This document shows, piece after piece, positions 8,549 to 16,294 of a stretch of DNA of 64,000 nt. The stretch is from Pedobacter alluvionis. GTDB lineage: Bacteria > Bacteroidota > Bacteroidia > Sphingobacteriales > Sphingobacteriaceae. The notes beneath the pieces are model-generated. The model made no database searches. It was not told the DNA's origin and was given only the letters and a program-made list of their open reading frames with translations. The stretch covers positions 1 to 64,000 of the forward strand of contig NZ_RCCK01000011.1 in NCBI RefSeq assembly GCF_003664035.1, in the 5' to 3' direction. Positions within the stretch are counted from its first letter, which is position 1. The number at the start of each line of letters is the position of its first letter. The translations under genes were made by a program, and so were the position numbers.

Positions 8549-9265
8549 TTAATTTGCCCACATGCGCAACAGATTACTATAGTGTTGCTGTAATACAAGA
8601 TATTCTTCTTCAACCAGTGCTTTGCTACGGAGATTTTCAGTGACCTGAAAAATTTCAAATAACATTTTTCTGTATACTGTTTCTTTAACGAGTGACTGCA
8701 CCCAGCTTACCGCAACGTTTCGCTCTCCCCGGGTAACTTCCCGTACGCGATGAACCTGCGTGCATGGATAGCAAATAGCGTCACCTTTATTTAGCTTATA
8801 TAATATATTGCCATTAGCAGTCTGGAGTTCCAGTTCACCTCCATCATATTCTTCGGGATCATTCAAAAAAATGGTTAGGGCGACATCAGTGCGAATCATA
8901 TTGCCCATAACCGGACTATCCACATGCCAGCCATAGTGCATGCCTGGCTTATAATTACTGATAACAAAGGGATGAATACTGTGTGGTAAGACCGCATTTC
9001 TGAATAAGGTATTGCGGTTGAGTGCAGCTAAAATATTTTGTTGAATGGCTACGTGCTCCTGTGTTTGAGGATTAAGCTGCAAGTTGCTTTTTACTTCTTT
9101 TGCAGCACTATATGCCGTTAACCTGCCATCATCAAATGCTCCGGATTTAAAAAGAAAACGAATATCGTGAACTTCAGTTTCGCTAAGCAAATCTGGAATA
9201 TGCAAATACGTATTATTTAAAATACAAATATTATTTACATGTGCGTTTGTAGGTTGAGAGTCCAT
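8549..9265 (-). CDS. PKHD-type Fe(II)/2-oxoglutarate dioxygenase (YbiX/PiuC-like)
   Basis: 238 residues. The double-stranded beta-helix core shows the HxD motif (His114, Asp116 in YGWHVDSPV), the FLNDPEEYDGGEL strand, and the distal His172 in TQVHRV. The 2-oxoglutarate-binding Arg182 follows in TRGERN. This is the prolyl-4-hydroxylase-like PKHD family that hydroxylates proteins or amino acids. It is the first gene of the minus operon (dioxygenase, binding protein, formyltransferase, three collars) and one of three 2-oxoglutarate-type oxygenases within 5 kb. Hydroxylation of the collar proteins or of the giant repeat protein is inferred. Confidence 0.88.
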   Translation of the reverse strand: MDSQPTNAHVNNICILNNTYLHIPDLLSETEVHDIRFLFKSGAFDDGRLTAYSAAKEVKSNLQLNPQTQEHVAIQQNILAALNRNTLFRNAVLPHSIHPFVISNYKPGMHYGWHVDSPVMGNMIRTDVALTIFLNDPEEYDGGELELQTANGNILYKLNKGDAICYPCTQVHRVREVTRGERNVAVSWVQSLVKETVYRKMLFEIFQVTENLRSKALVEEEYLVLQQHYSNLLRMWAN

Positions 9266-9331
9266 TAAGAGTAGCTAATTAGGATAAGTGTAAAGCTATC
9301 AATAACTTTTATATTTTAATATCCTATTTAT

Positions 9332-9358
9332 CAAAAATAATTTGACAATTATCAACAA
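9332..9358 (-). promoter_or_regulatory. Putative Bacteroidota promoter for the minus-strand collar operon
   Basis: On the minus strand a TATTTTTG (-7 type TAnnTTTG, plus coordinates 9332-9339) is preceded 16 bp upstream by TTG (9356-9358). The predicted start gives a leader of about 60 nt before the ATG at 9265. The spacing is slightly short for the family consensus. The 199-bp divergent region is AT-rich and must also hold the plus-strand promoter, which I could not identify. Confidence 0.45.
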
Positions 9359-9464
9359 CTTTATTAAAACAATTTATCTACTTAAATAGACGCATAAGCT
9401 CAGATTTCAAAATTATTTATATGTTTATGCTGAGATTACCCACATTTAATTACAATAAGTACCA

Positions 9465-11168
9465 ATGGACACCTATATTCTGGGAACAGGCCTATCACAT
9501 GATGGATCAACAGCTTTATTAAAAAATGGCAAAATCATAGTTGCTATTGAGAAAGAAAGGCTTAGCAGGATTAAACATGACGGAGGTAACGATTTTGATA
9601 CCGTCCAGTATTGCCTTGATTTTGCAGGGATTAAGGCCAGTGATTTAGCATTAATTGTGCAAGCCTCAAACTTTGAAAATAACATCTCACCAAGCCAATA
9701 TGCCGGACGCCGGTATTTCGATAAACATATTCAAATACCTGTGATCACCCTATCCCATCATCTGGCACATGCCTGGAGCGCAGTAGGCATGTCGCCGTTC
9801 AAAGAATGTAATGTAATGGTAGTTGATGGTGCGGGCAGCCCTTACAACCAGTGTTTAGATCTTGAAGACACAAAGGTTCCACCCTATCTATTTAGTAGTG
9901 GCATGTATTGTGAAAAAGACAGCTTTTATTATTTCGACGGGAAAGATTTAACTCCGCTGTTTAAAGATTTTTCAGAGGTTAAATTATATCAGAACACGGC
10001 TTCATTAAAACTACCAACCAATTATCATTCCATAGGCGGACTTTATCATGCAGCCAGTCATTATTGTTTTGGCAACCTGAATGATGTTGGGAAACTGATG
10101 GGCCTGGCGCCCTACGGCGTTATAAATGGGAAACCACCACTATTTAAGCTGGAGAATGGGTTAATAGAAGTACTTTACGAAAATGTTGATTTGTATTTCA
10201 ACAAGCCTTCATCAGGATATGATGCTTTTAAAAAAGATTTTACCCACTATGCCGACATTGCACGCTGGGTACAGGACGAAACTGAAAAGGCAATCATTTA
10301 TCTCTTTCAGGAACGGTCTAAACTTCAGCCGCATGCCAATTTCGCTTATGCCGGTGGAGTGGCCTTAAATGCTGTGGCCAATTATAAATTACGCCGTTCG
10401 GGCATTGTAAAAAATCTATACACCCAGCCCGCGGCGGGAGACAACGGACTAGCTATTGGCTGTGCCTATTATGGCTGGCACAAGATTCTGGGACAGCCAA
10501 AAGCAACCATTCCTGATCACGTTTTTTTCGGACGTGAATACGCCAATGATGACGTGGAACGAGCCATAGCAGATGCCGGAATTAATGATAATCCGGCATT
10601 TTTGATCAGGCAAACACCAGATTTTGTTTCGCTTACAGCTGCCGAACTTGCGCTTGGCAAAGTGGTAGGCTGGTTTCAGGGTGGGGCCGAATTCGGACCG
10701 AGAGCATTAGGCCACCGGAGCATATTGGCAGATCCGCGTATTAAGGATATAAAAAACCACATTAACAGCAAAATAAAGTTCAGGGAAGATTTCAGGCCTT
10801 TTGCTCCGTCAGTTAGAATTGAAGATGTACAAAAATACTTTATTCATGGGTGGGAAAGCCCATACATGATATTGATTGATGAGATAAAGCCTGAATGGAA
10901 AAACCAGCTCGAAGGTATTGTTCATCAAGACGGTACCTGCCGGGTACAAACCGTAACCAGCACTTTCAATCCTGATTTCTATCAGCTCATTGGAGATTTT
11001 GAAGCAAAAACAGGCATCGGCGTTTTATTAAACACATCTCTCAATCGCAAAGGAATGCCTATAGTGGAAACGCCTGCCGAAGCTTTATCGCTTTTTTTAT
11101 CCGGCGCAATAGATGTATTGGTATTAAATAATTTCATAATTTGCAAGTATCATGATTTGCTTCTCTAA
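9465..11168 (+). CDS. NodU/CmcH/TobZ-type O-carbamoyltransferase
   Basis: 567 residues. The N-terminal Kae1-like half begins LGTGLSHDGSTALLKNG, and a metal-site motif SHHLAHAWSAVGMSP (His98, His99, His102) is followed by VVDGAG. YAGGVALNAVANYKL lies mid-protein. The C-terminal half has the family signature GGAEFGPRALGHRSILADPR. These enzymes make carbamoyl-AMP from carbamoyl phosphate and ATP and transfer the carbamoyl group to a hydroxyl, as in nodulation factors, cephamycin and tobramycin. Here the likely acceptor is a hydroxyl made by the neighbouring dioxygenases (inference). Its stop overlaps the next gene by 17 bp, implying coupled translation. Confidence 0.9.
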   Translation: MDTYILGTGLSHDGSTALLKNGKIIVAIEKERLSRIKHDGGNDFDTVQYCLDFAGIKASDLALIVQASNFENNISPSQYAGRRYFDKHIQIPVITLSHHLAHAWSAVGMSPFKECNVMVVDGAGSPYNQCLDLEDTKVPPYLFSSGMYCEKDSFYYFDGKDLTPLFKDFSEVKLYQNTASLKLPTNYHSIGGLYHAASHYCFGNLNDVGKLMGLAPYGVINGKPPLFKLENGLIEVLYENVDLYFNKPSSGYDAFKKDFTHYADIARWVQDETEKAIIYLFQERSKLQPHANFAYAGGVALNAVANYKLRRSGIVKNLYTQPAAGDNGLAIGCAYYGWHKILGQPKATIPDHVFFGREYANDDVERAIADAGINDNPAFLIRQTPDFVSLTAAELALGKVVGWFQGGAEFGPRALGHRSILADPRIKDIKNHINSKIKFREDFRPFAPSVRIEDVQKYFIHGWESPYMILIDEIKPEWKNQLEGIVHQDGTCRVQTVTSTFNPDFYQLIGDFEAKTGIGVLLNTSLNRKGMPIVETPAEALSLFLSGAIDVLVLNNFIICKYHDLLL

Positions 11169-12348
11169 ATTAAACCTCAACATTGACGTTCATTTGCTCC
11201 AACATGAATTGAACGATTTATTAACCGGCAATAATTGGATGCCGCATTACAATACTGCCGATTATACAGGTAACTGGCATGTTTTGCCTTTGCGTACCCC
11301 CGGTGGAAACAGCGATAATCCTTTTGCCGATCTTTTTAATCACAAAAATTTTGAAAATACAGCGCTGTTAAATAAACTACCTGAAACCTGCCGTTTTTTA
11401 GAGAAACTTGACTGTGAAAAACTTTCTGTGCGGCTGTTAAATCTTCGCGCAGGATCGGTCATTAAAGCACACAGAGATATTGAACTGTCCTTTGAACATG
11501 GAGAAGCACGTTTGCATGTGCCCATATTCACTAATCCAGGTGTTGAGTTTTATGTAGATGAAGAGCGCATTATGATGAACGAAGGCGACTGCTGGTACAT
11601 TAACGCGAACATAAAACACCGTGTAGCAAATAATGGTATTGCTGACCGGATACACCTGGTTATTGACTGTAAGGTAAACGATTGGCTTACCAAACTGATT
11701 ACTGAAGGCAGAAAAAAAACAGTCTTTTTGAAAAAAGATCCGGAAACCTCACAGCAAGTAATTGAAAGCCTGAGAATGGCAAATACAACACATTCAATTC
11801 ATCTGGCCGATCAAATGGAAAAGGAATTAAACAATAATCAGTTAATTGCTAAACTTCTTGACTTTATTTCAGAGATCGGTTTACAGTACCAACTGGAAAA
11901 AATAAATGAAGATACCTTTTTACCTGGTCTTAAACTAAGAGATGGCGTATTGATTGTTGACACTGAAAAGCTGTTGTATCCCGGCGATATTTTACATGAA
12001 GCTGGACACCTGGCCTGTATGCCGGCTGAAATACGCATGGATATGAGCGATTCGCTACCAAACAACGACCTCAATAACGGCGGCGAGATGATGGCAATAG
12101 CCTGGTCGTATGCTGCATCTGTACATTTGGATATTGACCCTCATATCGTATTTCACGATAAAGGATACAAGGGTGGAGGGCAAAGCCTTGTGGACAACTT
12201 TACCCAGGGCCATTTTTTCGGCGTTCCTTTATTGCAATGGAATGGAATGACCTATCCTTCAGGCCAGGAAGGTAGTCTGTCTTTCCCGCAAATGAAGAAC
12301 TGGACATGTAAACAAAATATGTATATCAACCATAAAGCGGAGAAATAA
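11152..12348 (+). CDS. Asp/Asn beta-hydroxylase-like dioxygenase fused to a zincin-like domain
   Basis: 398 residues in two parts. Residues about 1-180 match the aspartyl/asparaginyl beta-hydroxylase family: an LRAGSVIKAHRDIE segment supplies His107 and Asp109, LHVPIFTNP follows, and His156 in NIKHRVAN is the distal iron ligand. Residues about 200-398 contain HEAGH (282-286), an HExxH zinc motif, with Glu312 in NGGEMMAIAWSY 26 residues later as a possible third ligand (gluzincin-like). I do not recognise this second domain by name. It overlaps the carbamoyltransferase by 17 bp and lies 2 bp before the PhyH gene. The substrate is probably a peptide or protein. Confidence 0.82.
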   Translation: MICFSKLNLNIDVHLLQHELNDLLTGNNWMPHYNTADYTGNWHVLPLRTPGGNSDNPFADLFNHKNFENTALLNKLPETCRFLEKLDCEKLSVRLLNLRAGSVIKAHRDIELSFEHGEARLHVPIFTNPGVEFYVDEERIMMNEGDCWYINANIKHRVANNGIADRIHLVIDCKVNDWLTKLITEGRKKTVFLKKDPETSQQVIESLRMANTTHSIHLADQMEKELNNNQLIAKLLDFISEIGLQYQLEKINEDTFLPGLKLRDGVLIVDTEKLLYPGDILHEAGHLACMPAEIRMDMSDSLPNNDLNNGGEMMAIAWSYAASVHLDIDPHIVFHDKGYKGGGQSLVDNFTQGHFFGVPLLQWNGMTYPSGQEGSLSFPQMKNWTCKQNMYINHKAEK

Positions 12349-12350
12349 AG

Positions 12351-13364
12351 ATGACATCAGATTTTACTTTACCACAATCAACAGCACTCAGCACTTCGGG
12401 CCTGATGCACCTGAAGCGTTTTTGGAGCAAAGTAATGCTTAGAAGAGTCAACCAGTTTGATGATGAACTTTGGAAAAAAGAATGGCAACTGGATAAAACT
12501 TTACTGAGTGTATTGGGTCTTGGCATTGAGCAAACACTCACCTACCTTTTTCAGCATGCGCCTTCATTTGAGGAATTTGAACACTGGATCTTGCTTACAT
12601 CGGGTATGCCGCCCGGAGAACAAGTTAATAAGTTTAATAATTTGCTTCATAAGTTACCTGAATTTACCCAGACTATTTCATCGGTTCTCAGTAATGAAGA
12701 GCTTACTTTTTGGGAGCAAAACGGCTATTTAATCCTGAAAAGTGCTGTTCCAAAAGAAGATTGCCAGGAAACTGTTGACGTGATTTGTGATTTTCTGAAA
12801 ATAAAACTCAACGACCCCGAAACCTGGTATGGACCACATACTTCAAGGCAAGGAATAATGATACAATTGTTTCAGCACCCGTTATTAAAAAAAAACAGGC
12901 AATCAGAACGAATCAGAATGGCTTATGAACAGCTATGGCAGCGTACCGATATCTGGGTAACAACAGACCGCGTAGGCTTTAACCCACCAGAGACTGATCA
13001 ATGGAAATTTCCCGGGCCTGATTTACATTGGGATTGCAGTCTCGACCTTCCTATTCCATTCAACCTGCAGGGCTTGCTGTACCTTGCAGATACCGCTCCT
13101 AACCAGGGTGCCTTTACCCTGGTTCCCGGGTTTCACAATCGCATATCAGAATGGCTCCGCTCCCTTCCTGCTGGCACCGAACCAAGAACAGAAAACCTGC
13201 ATGCACTTGGCAGTTTACCTATTGCTGCAGAAGCAGGAGATTTTATTATCTGGCAGCAGGCTTTGCCCCATGGCAGCAGCCCAAATACTTCATTAAAACC
13301 ACGGTTTGTGCAATATATTAATTATCAGCCTGCAGATATAAGCCAGCAGAAACGCTGGTTATAG
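12351..13364 (+). CDS. PhyH-type Fe(II)/2-oxoglutarate dioxygenase
   Basis: 337 residues. Residues 1-115 are a helical extension of unknown role. WEQNGYLILKSAVP (about 121-134) opens the phytanoyl-CoA-dioxygenase-like domain. The iron ligands are His226 and Asp228 in LHWDCSLDLP and His307 in LPHGSSPN, with Arg318 in KPRFVQYI for 2-oxoglutarate. GAFTLVPGFHNRI is the usual family strand. Members hydroxylate or halogenate small molecules, amino acids and peptides. It is the last gene of the carbamoyltransferase operon, 2 bp after the previous gene. Together with the other two oxygenases it suggests a multi-step hydroxylation pathway (inference). Confidence 0.88.
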   Translation: MTSDFTLPQSTALSTSGLMHLKRFWSKVMLRRVNQFDDELWKKEWQLDKTLLSVLGLGIEQTLTYLFQHAPSFEEFEHWILLTSGMPPGEQVNKFNNLLHKLPEFTQTISSVLSNEELTFWEQNGYLILKSAVPKEDCQETVDVICDFLKIKLNDPETWYGPHTSRQGIMIQLFQHPLLKKNRQSERIRMAYEQLWQRTDIWVTTDRVGFNPPETDQWKFPGPDLHWDCSLDLPIPFNLQGLLYLADTAPNQGAFTLVPGFHNRISEWLRSLPAGTEPRTENLHALGSLPIAAEAGDFIIWQQALPHGSSPNTSLKPRFVQYINYQPADISQQKRWL

Positions 13365-13452
13365 GTTTCTGCCAACATTGCAAACAAGCAAAATCAGACG
13401 CATTGTTTCTTCTTACTGCTGAAAATTTTATTACATTAATTTATCTTTTCAT

Positions 13453-13486
13453 TTTGCTTTTAAATGAAAATGAAAAGCTATATTTG
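13453..13486 (+). promoter_or_regulatory. Putative Bacteroidota promoter upstream of the GH108 gene
   Basis: TTTG at 13453-13456 and TATATTTG at 13479-13486 (a full TAnnTTTG match) are separated by 22 bp. The leader to the ATG at 13660 would be about 165 nt. This implies the muramidase is transcribed separately from the carbamoyltransferase operon. The rest of the 295-bp gap (13365-13659) shows nothing else recognisable. Confidence 0.55.
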
Positions 13487-13659
13487 ATATAACCTGGTTT
13501 GAATAACAAAGACTGACTCATCTGTCAGAAATTATTAAAGAACAGGACGTTAATGCACTCAACAATCTAAATTTTTCGATCATTTATCGTAATGCATTTA
13601 TGGTATATGAAGCATTGACGTATGGGTACAACAAGTTAAAAACTTAATTATATCTAAAT

Positions 13660-14229
13660 ATGGCAATTTTCAATCCGGCATTTAAAATTACAATGGGTAA
13701 CGAAGGCGGTTATGCTAATAATCCCAATGATAGCGGAGGTGAAACCTACGCTGGCATCGCAAAAAATTTCTGGCCAAACTGGGTGGGCTGGCCTGCGGTA
13801 AATCAAGCAGTTTCAACACATCCGCAAAATATCAATGCCACGCTTGCAGCCAATAGTGAGGTACAAAATCAGGTACAGGCTTTTTACAAACAAAATTTCT
13901 GGGATACTATTGGCCTGGATCAATTAAACGGGCAACAGCTGGCCAATCAGCTATTTGATACCGCTGTAAATATGGGCGTTGGTACAGCCTCCCGTTTCCT
14001 GCAACAGGCCGTAAACAATATCAGCCCAGGTAAGCTTACCGTAGATGGTGTGGTTGGGCCGCAAACCCTTGCTGCAGCCAACGGTATCGGGCAGGAAGCA
14101 CTGTATAACCAGGTGATTCAAATCAGGAAACAGCGTTACCTGGCCATTATCGCAAATAACCCTTCTCAGGCACAGTTTGAGCGTTCGTGGTTTAGCCGTT
14201 TAACACCATTTAATCCGGCTTTGTCCTAA
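13660..14229 (+). CDS. GH108 endolysin-like muramidase
   Basis: 189 residues. The N-terminal glycosyl hydrolase 108 domain shows the catalytic Glu15 in MGNEGGYANNPNDSGGETYAG. A C-terminal peptidoglycan-binding-3 domain follows (LFDTAVNMGVGTASRFLQQAVN). Family members cleave the glycan strands of murein and are common as phage endolysins. There is no signal peptide, which is also phage-endolysin-like, so periplasmic access would need another factor. It lies 16 bp upstream of a multi-span lipoprotein gene. Linkage to leaderless collar proteins suggests a role in wall passage or release rather than cell growth (inference). Confidence 0.88.
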   Translation: MAIFNPAFKITMGNEGGYANNPNDSGGETYAGIAKNFWPNWVGWPAVNQAVSTHPQNINATLAANSEVQNQVQAFYKQNFWDTIGLDQLNGQQLANQLFDTAVNMGVGTASRFLQQAVNNISPGKLTVDGVVGPQTLAAANGIGQEALYNQVIQIRKQRYLAIIANNPSQAQFERSWFSRLTPFNPALS

Positions 14230-14244
14230 TATAGTCTGAATATT

Positions 14245-15141
14245 ATGAAAAGAATTTCAAGACTGATATTGGCCCTGATCGCTACAGGGCTAATTACTGG
14301 TTGTAAAGGAAATAGTCATTCTTACGACCTCCATAAAACATTGGCAATCATTACCATATCAGGAATAATCCTGATTTTTATTGCTTTAGCTTTATTTTCA
14401 AATATGCTCCGTGATGAAGTGAATGATGAGCCTCTCTTTGATGCCAATGCTGCAAAAATAAAAAAGCAAAAACGATTGCGGATCTTTAAAAGTACCAATC
14501 CGTTTAGTCTTTCGAGAGTACAATTAGGTGTATGGACAGTAGTCATATCATGCAGTTACATCTATCTACAACTTTGCATGGGTAATTGCAATGATACGGG
14601 ATTAAATGAAACGGCTTTGATTCTAATGGGAATAAGTGCCGGTGTGGCAGCCGGAGGTACTATAATCGATAAGCGGGAAATACAAGATGGCCGCTTCAGG
14701 CATCAGAACAGCCCTTCAGAAGGTTTTTTCATTGATATTCTTTCAGATAATAACGGTATAAGTGTACACCGTTTCCAGAAGGTGATCTGGACTGTAATTG
14801 CTGTTATAATTTTTCTGAATAAAGTATACAGCATAAAAACAGGTTGTGCTTTACCCGAATTAAGTCAGACACTTTTATGGCTTACCGGTATAAGCAGTGC
14901 TGCTTATTTAACTTTAAAAACACAGGAGAATGGCCCTTCAATTGATCCTGCTGCTTCTAATGGCGGATTATCCGGTACAGGACCAATACCGCAACAAGAT
15001 ATGACTACAGTTCAACAGACAGCCCCTGCCACCGCTAATTCCGCACAGCCTGCAACAGTTACTTCTACTATAGCCAATCCGGCAATTGCTACAGGTGAAG
15101 TAACATCTTTCCCAAATAATGATAATACAACTACTCCCTAA
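14245..15141 (+). CDS. Multi-span membrane lipoprotein with duplicated membrane module
   Basis: 298 residues, unknown function. A lipobox-like start (LIATGLITGC, Cys20) is followed by about five hydrophobic spans near residues 30-52, 94-112, 124-142, 176-194 and 208-224. The protein looks like an internal duplication. SLSRVQLGVWTVVIS plus LILMGISAGVAAGG is echoed by SVHRFQKVIWTVIAV plus LLWLTGISSAAYL. The C-terminal 60 residues are Thr/Pro/Ala-rich and disordered. This module occurs in proteins of other bacteria that I cannot name with confidence. It is 16 bp after the GH108 gene, so a holin-like or anchoring partner role is possible but unproven. Confidence 0.7.
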   Translation: MKRISRLILALIATGLITGCKGNSHSYDLHKTLAIITISGIILIFIALALFSNMLRDEVNDEPLFDANAAKIKKQKRLRIFKSTNPFSLSRVQLGVWTVVISCSYIYLQLCMGNCNDTGLNETALILMGISAGVAAGGTIIDKREIQDGRFRHQNSPSEGFFIDILSDNNGISVHRFQKVIWTVIAVIIFLNKVYSIKTGCALPELSQTLLWLTGISSAAYLTLKTQENGPSIDPAASNGGLSGTGPIPQQDMTTVQQTAPATANSAQPATVTSTIANPAIATGEVTSFPNNDNTTTP

Positions 15142-15159
15142 AATAAGCTATGGCATAAC

Positions 15160-15207
15160 AAAGAAAGCGGCAGGTTATTCTGGCGCTTTTCTTTTGAAAA
15201 TGCTTTT
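15160..15207. terminator. Possible bidirectional terminator between convergent genes
   Basis: AAGAAAGCG at about 15161-15169 pairs imperfectly (one bulge) with CGCTTTTCTT at 15184-15193, followed by a T-rich run to 15213. It lies between the convergent lipoprotein and methyltransferase genes. Stem quality is moderate. Confidence 0.4.
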
Positions 15208-15211
15208 TTTT

Positions 15212-16189
15212 TTAAAATGTACAGGTGAAGCCAGGCTTATCAGACATTACATATTGAAATGTTACTGTTATATCCTGTTTCTCGTTTTCTAACTTACACA
15301 CGGCTAATGGCATCGTTAGACTGCAATTGTAAGTTGTCAATACCTCTTTACCGAATACCGTTATTTCGGTAAATAAATCAAGTCGGTTATGGGTTTCAGA
15401 AGCAGGTACCTGTAAAACCACTGGCTGCGGAAGCTGGAATTCCCGACTGGTACTATACACCAATCCTGCTTTTATCCTTTTGGGCTGATAATCCGGTATT
15501 GTAAAATGGTTGTATTCTTCTTCCCATCGGGTTAATACAGCTTCAACGGTTATGTTTTCCGGAATGAAAATAGCTTGTGGATTTAGTTGAGGAATAAGAT
15601 TATTCATAATCGCCAGCTGGGGCTCCTTTCTTAACGCATTAAGCATCGTTTCTGAAATAACTATATCAAACTTCACATCTTCAGGAATTTGATAACGTGT
15701 TGCATCAGTACAAACAAAATCCATTACATAATCAAGTACACCCAATTGGCTGTATAATAAGCGTGCAGCATCAAGTGACTCAGCATTAACGTCCAGCAGG
15801 ATAAACCTCACCTGCTGTGCGGTAAAAAGTGTTGTTAATGGTGTAAGCAAAGTAGCGTAAGGGCCACATCCTGCATAAAGTATATTAACTGTCTGATTTG
15901 GCCGTTCACTTAAAAACTGGCAGATGGCCTGATATATACCTCTTAAAAATTTACGCGTCCGATCAATCTCCATCAGGCAATGGGCTGCCTTTATGGTTGA
16001 AACCGCCTTACCACTTGGCAGATCAATATCTTTATCCGTAATATCACCTGCATTTACCCCTGTTGTACCAGCAAAAAGCAAATGGAGCTGATCTATCGCA
16101 TTTTTAATATGCAAATAGTCCTCTTCAAAAAGTAAGGCATTAGTTGCGGCAGAAATGCTTTCGTTGCGTTGTTGAGTCGTTAATTCCAC
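15212..16189 (-). CDS. Class I SAM-dependent methyltransferase, PRMT-like acidic loop
   Basis: 325 residues. Motif I is NILYAGCGPYATLL (about 102-115), with the ribose-binding Asp133 in LLDVNAESLDAA. VISETMLNALRKEP (about 177-190) resembles the acidic double-E loop of protein arginine methyltransferases, and FIPENITVEAVL then starts a beta-rich C-terminal part. This makes a protein substrate plausible but not certain. The start codon is GTG at 16189: an in-frame stop lies just upstream (16196-16198) and the next Met is 74 codons in. It is convergent with the lipoprotein gene and 105 bp downstream of the clostripain gene. Confidence 0.75.
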   Translation of the reverse strand: MELTTQQRNESISAATNALLFEEDYLHIKNAIDQLHLLFAGTTGVNAGDITDKDIDLPSGKAVSTIKAAHCLMEIDRTRKFLRGIYQAICQFLSERPNQTVNILYAGCGPYATLLTPLTTLFTAQQVRFILLDVNAESLDAARLLYSQLGVLDYVMDFVCTDATRYQIPEDVKFDIVISETMLNALRKEPQLAIMNNLIPQLNPQAIFIPENITVEAVLTRWEEEYNHFTIPDYQPKRIKAGLVYSTSREFQLPQPVVLQVPASETHNRLDLFTEITVFGKEVLTTYNCSLTMPLAVCKLENEKQDITVTFQYVMSDKPGFTCTF

Positions 16190-16294
16190 GTATATTTATA
16201 CCTAATGCTAAAAGTAATACCAAACTAAAAGATTAAATTTAGCTCAGATTGATCCTTAATTATTAATTTATTTGAGCGTATTAAATACGGCATT

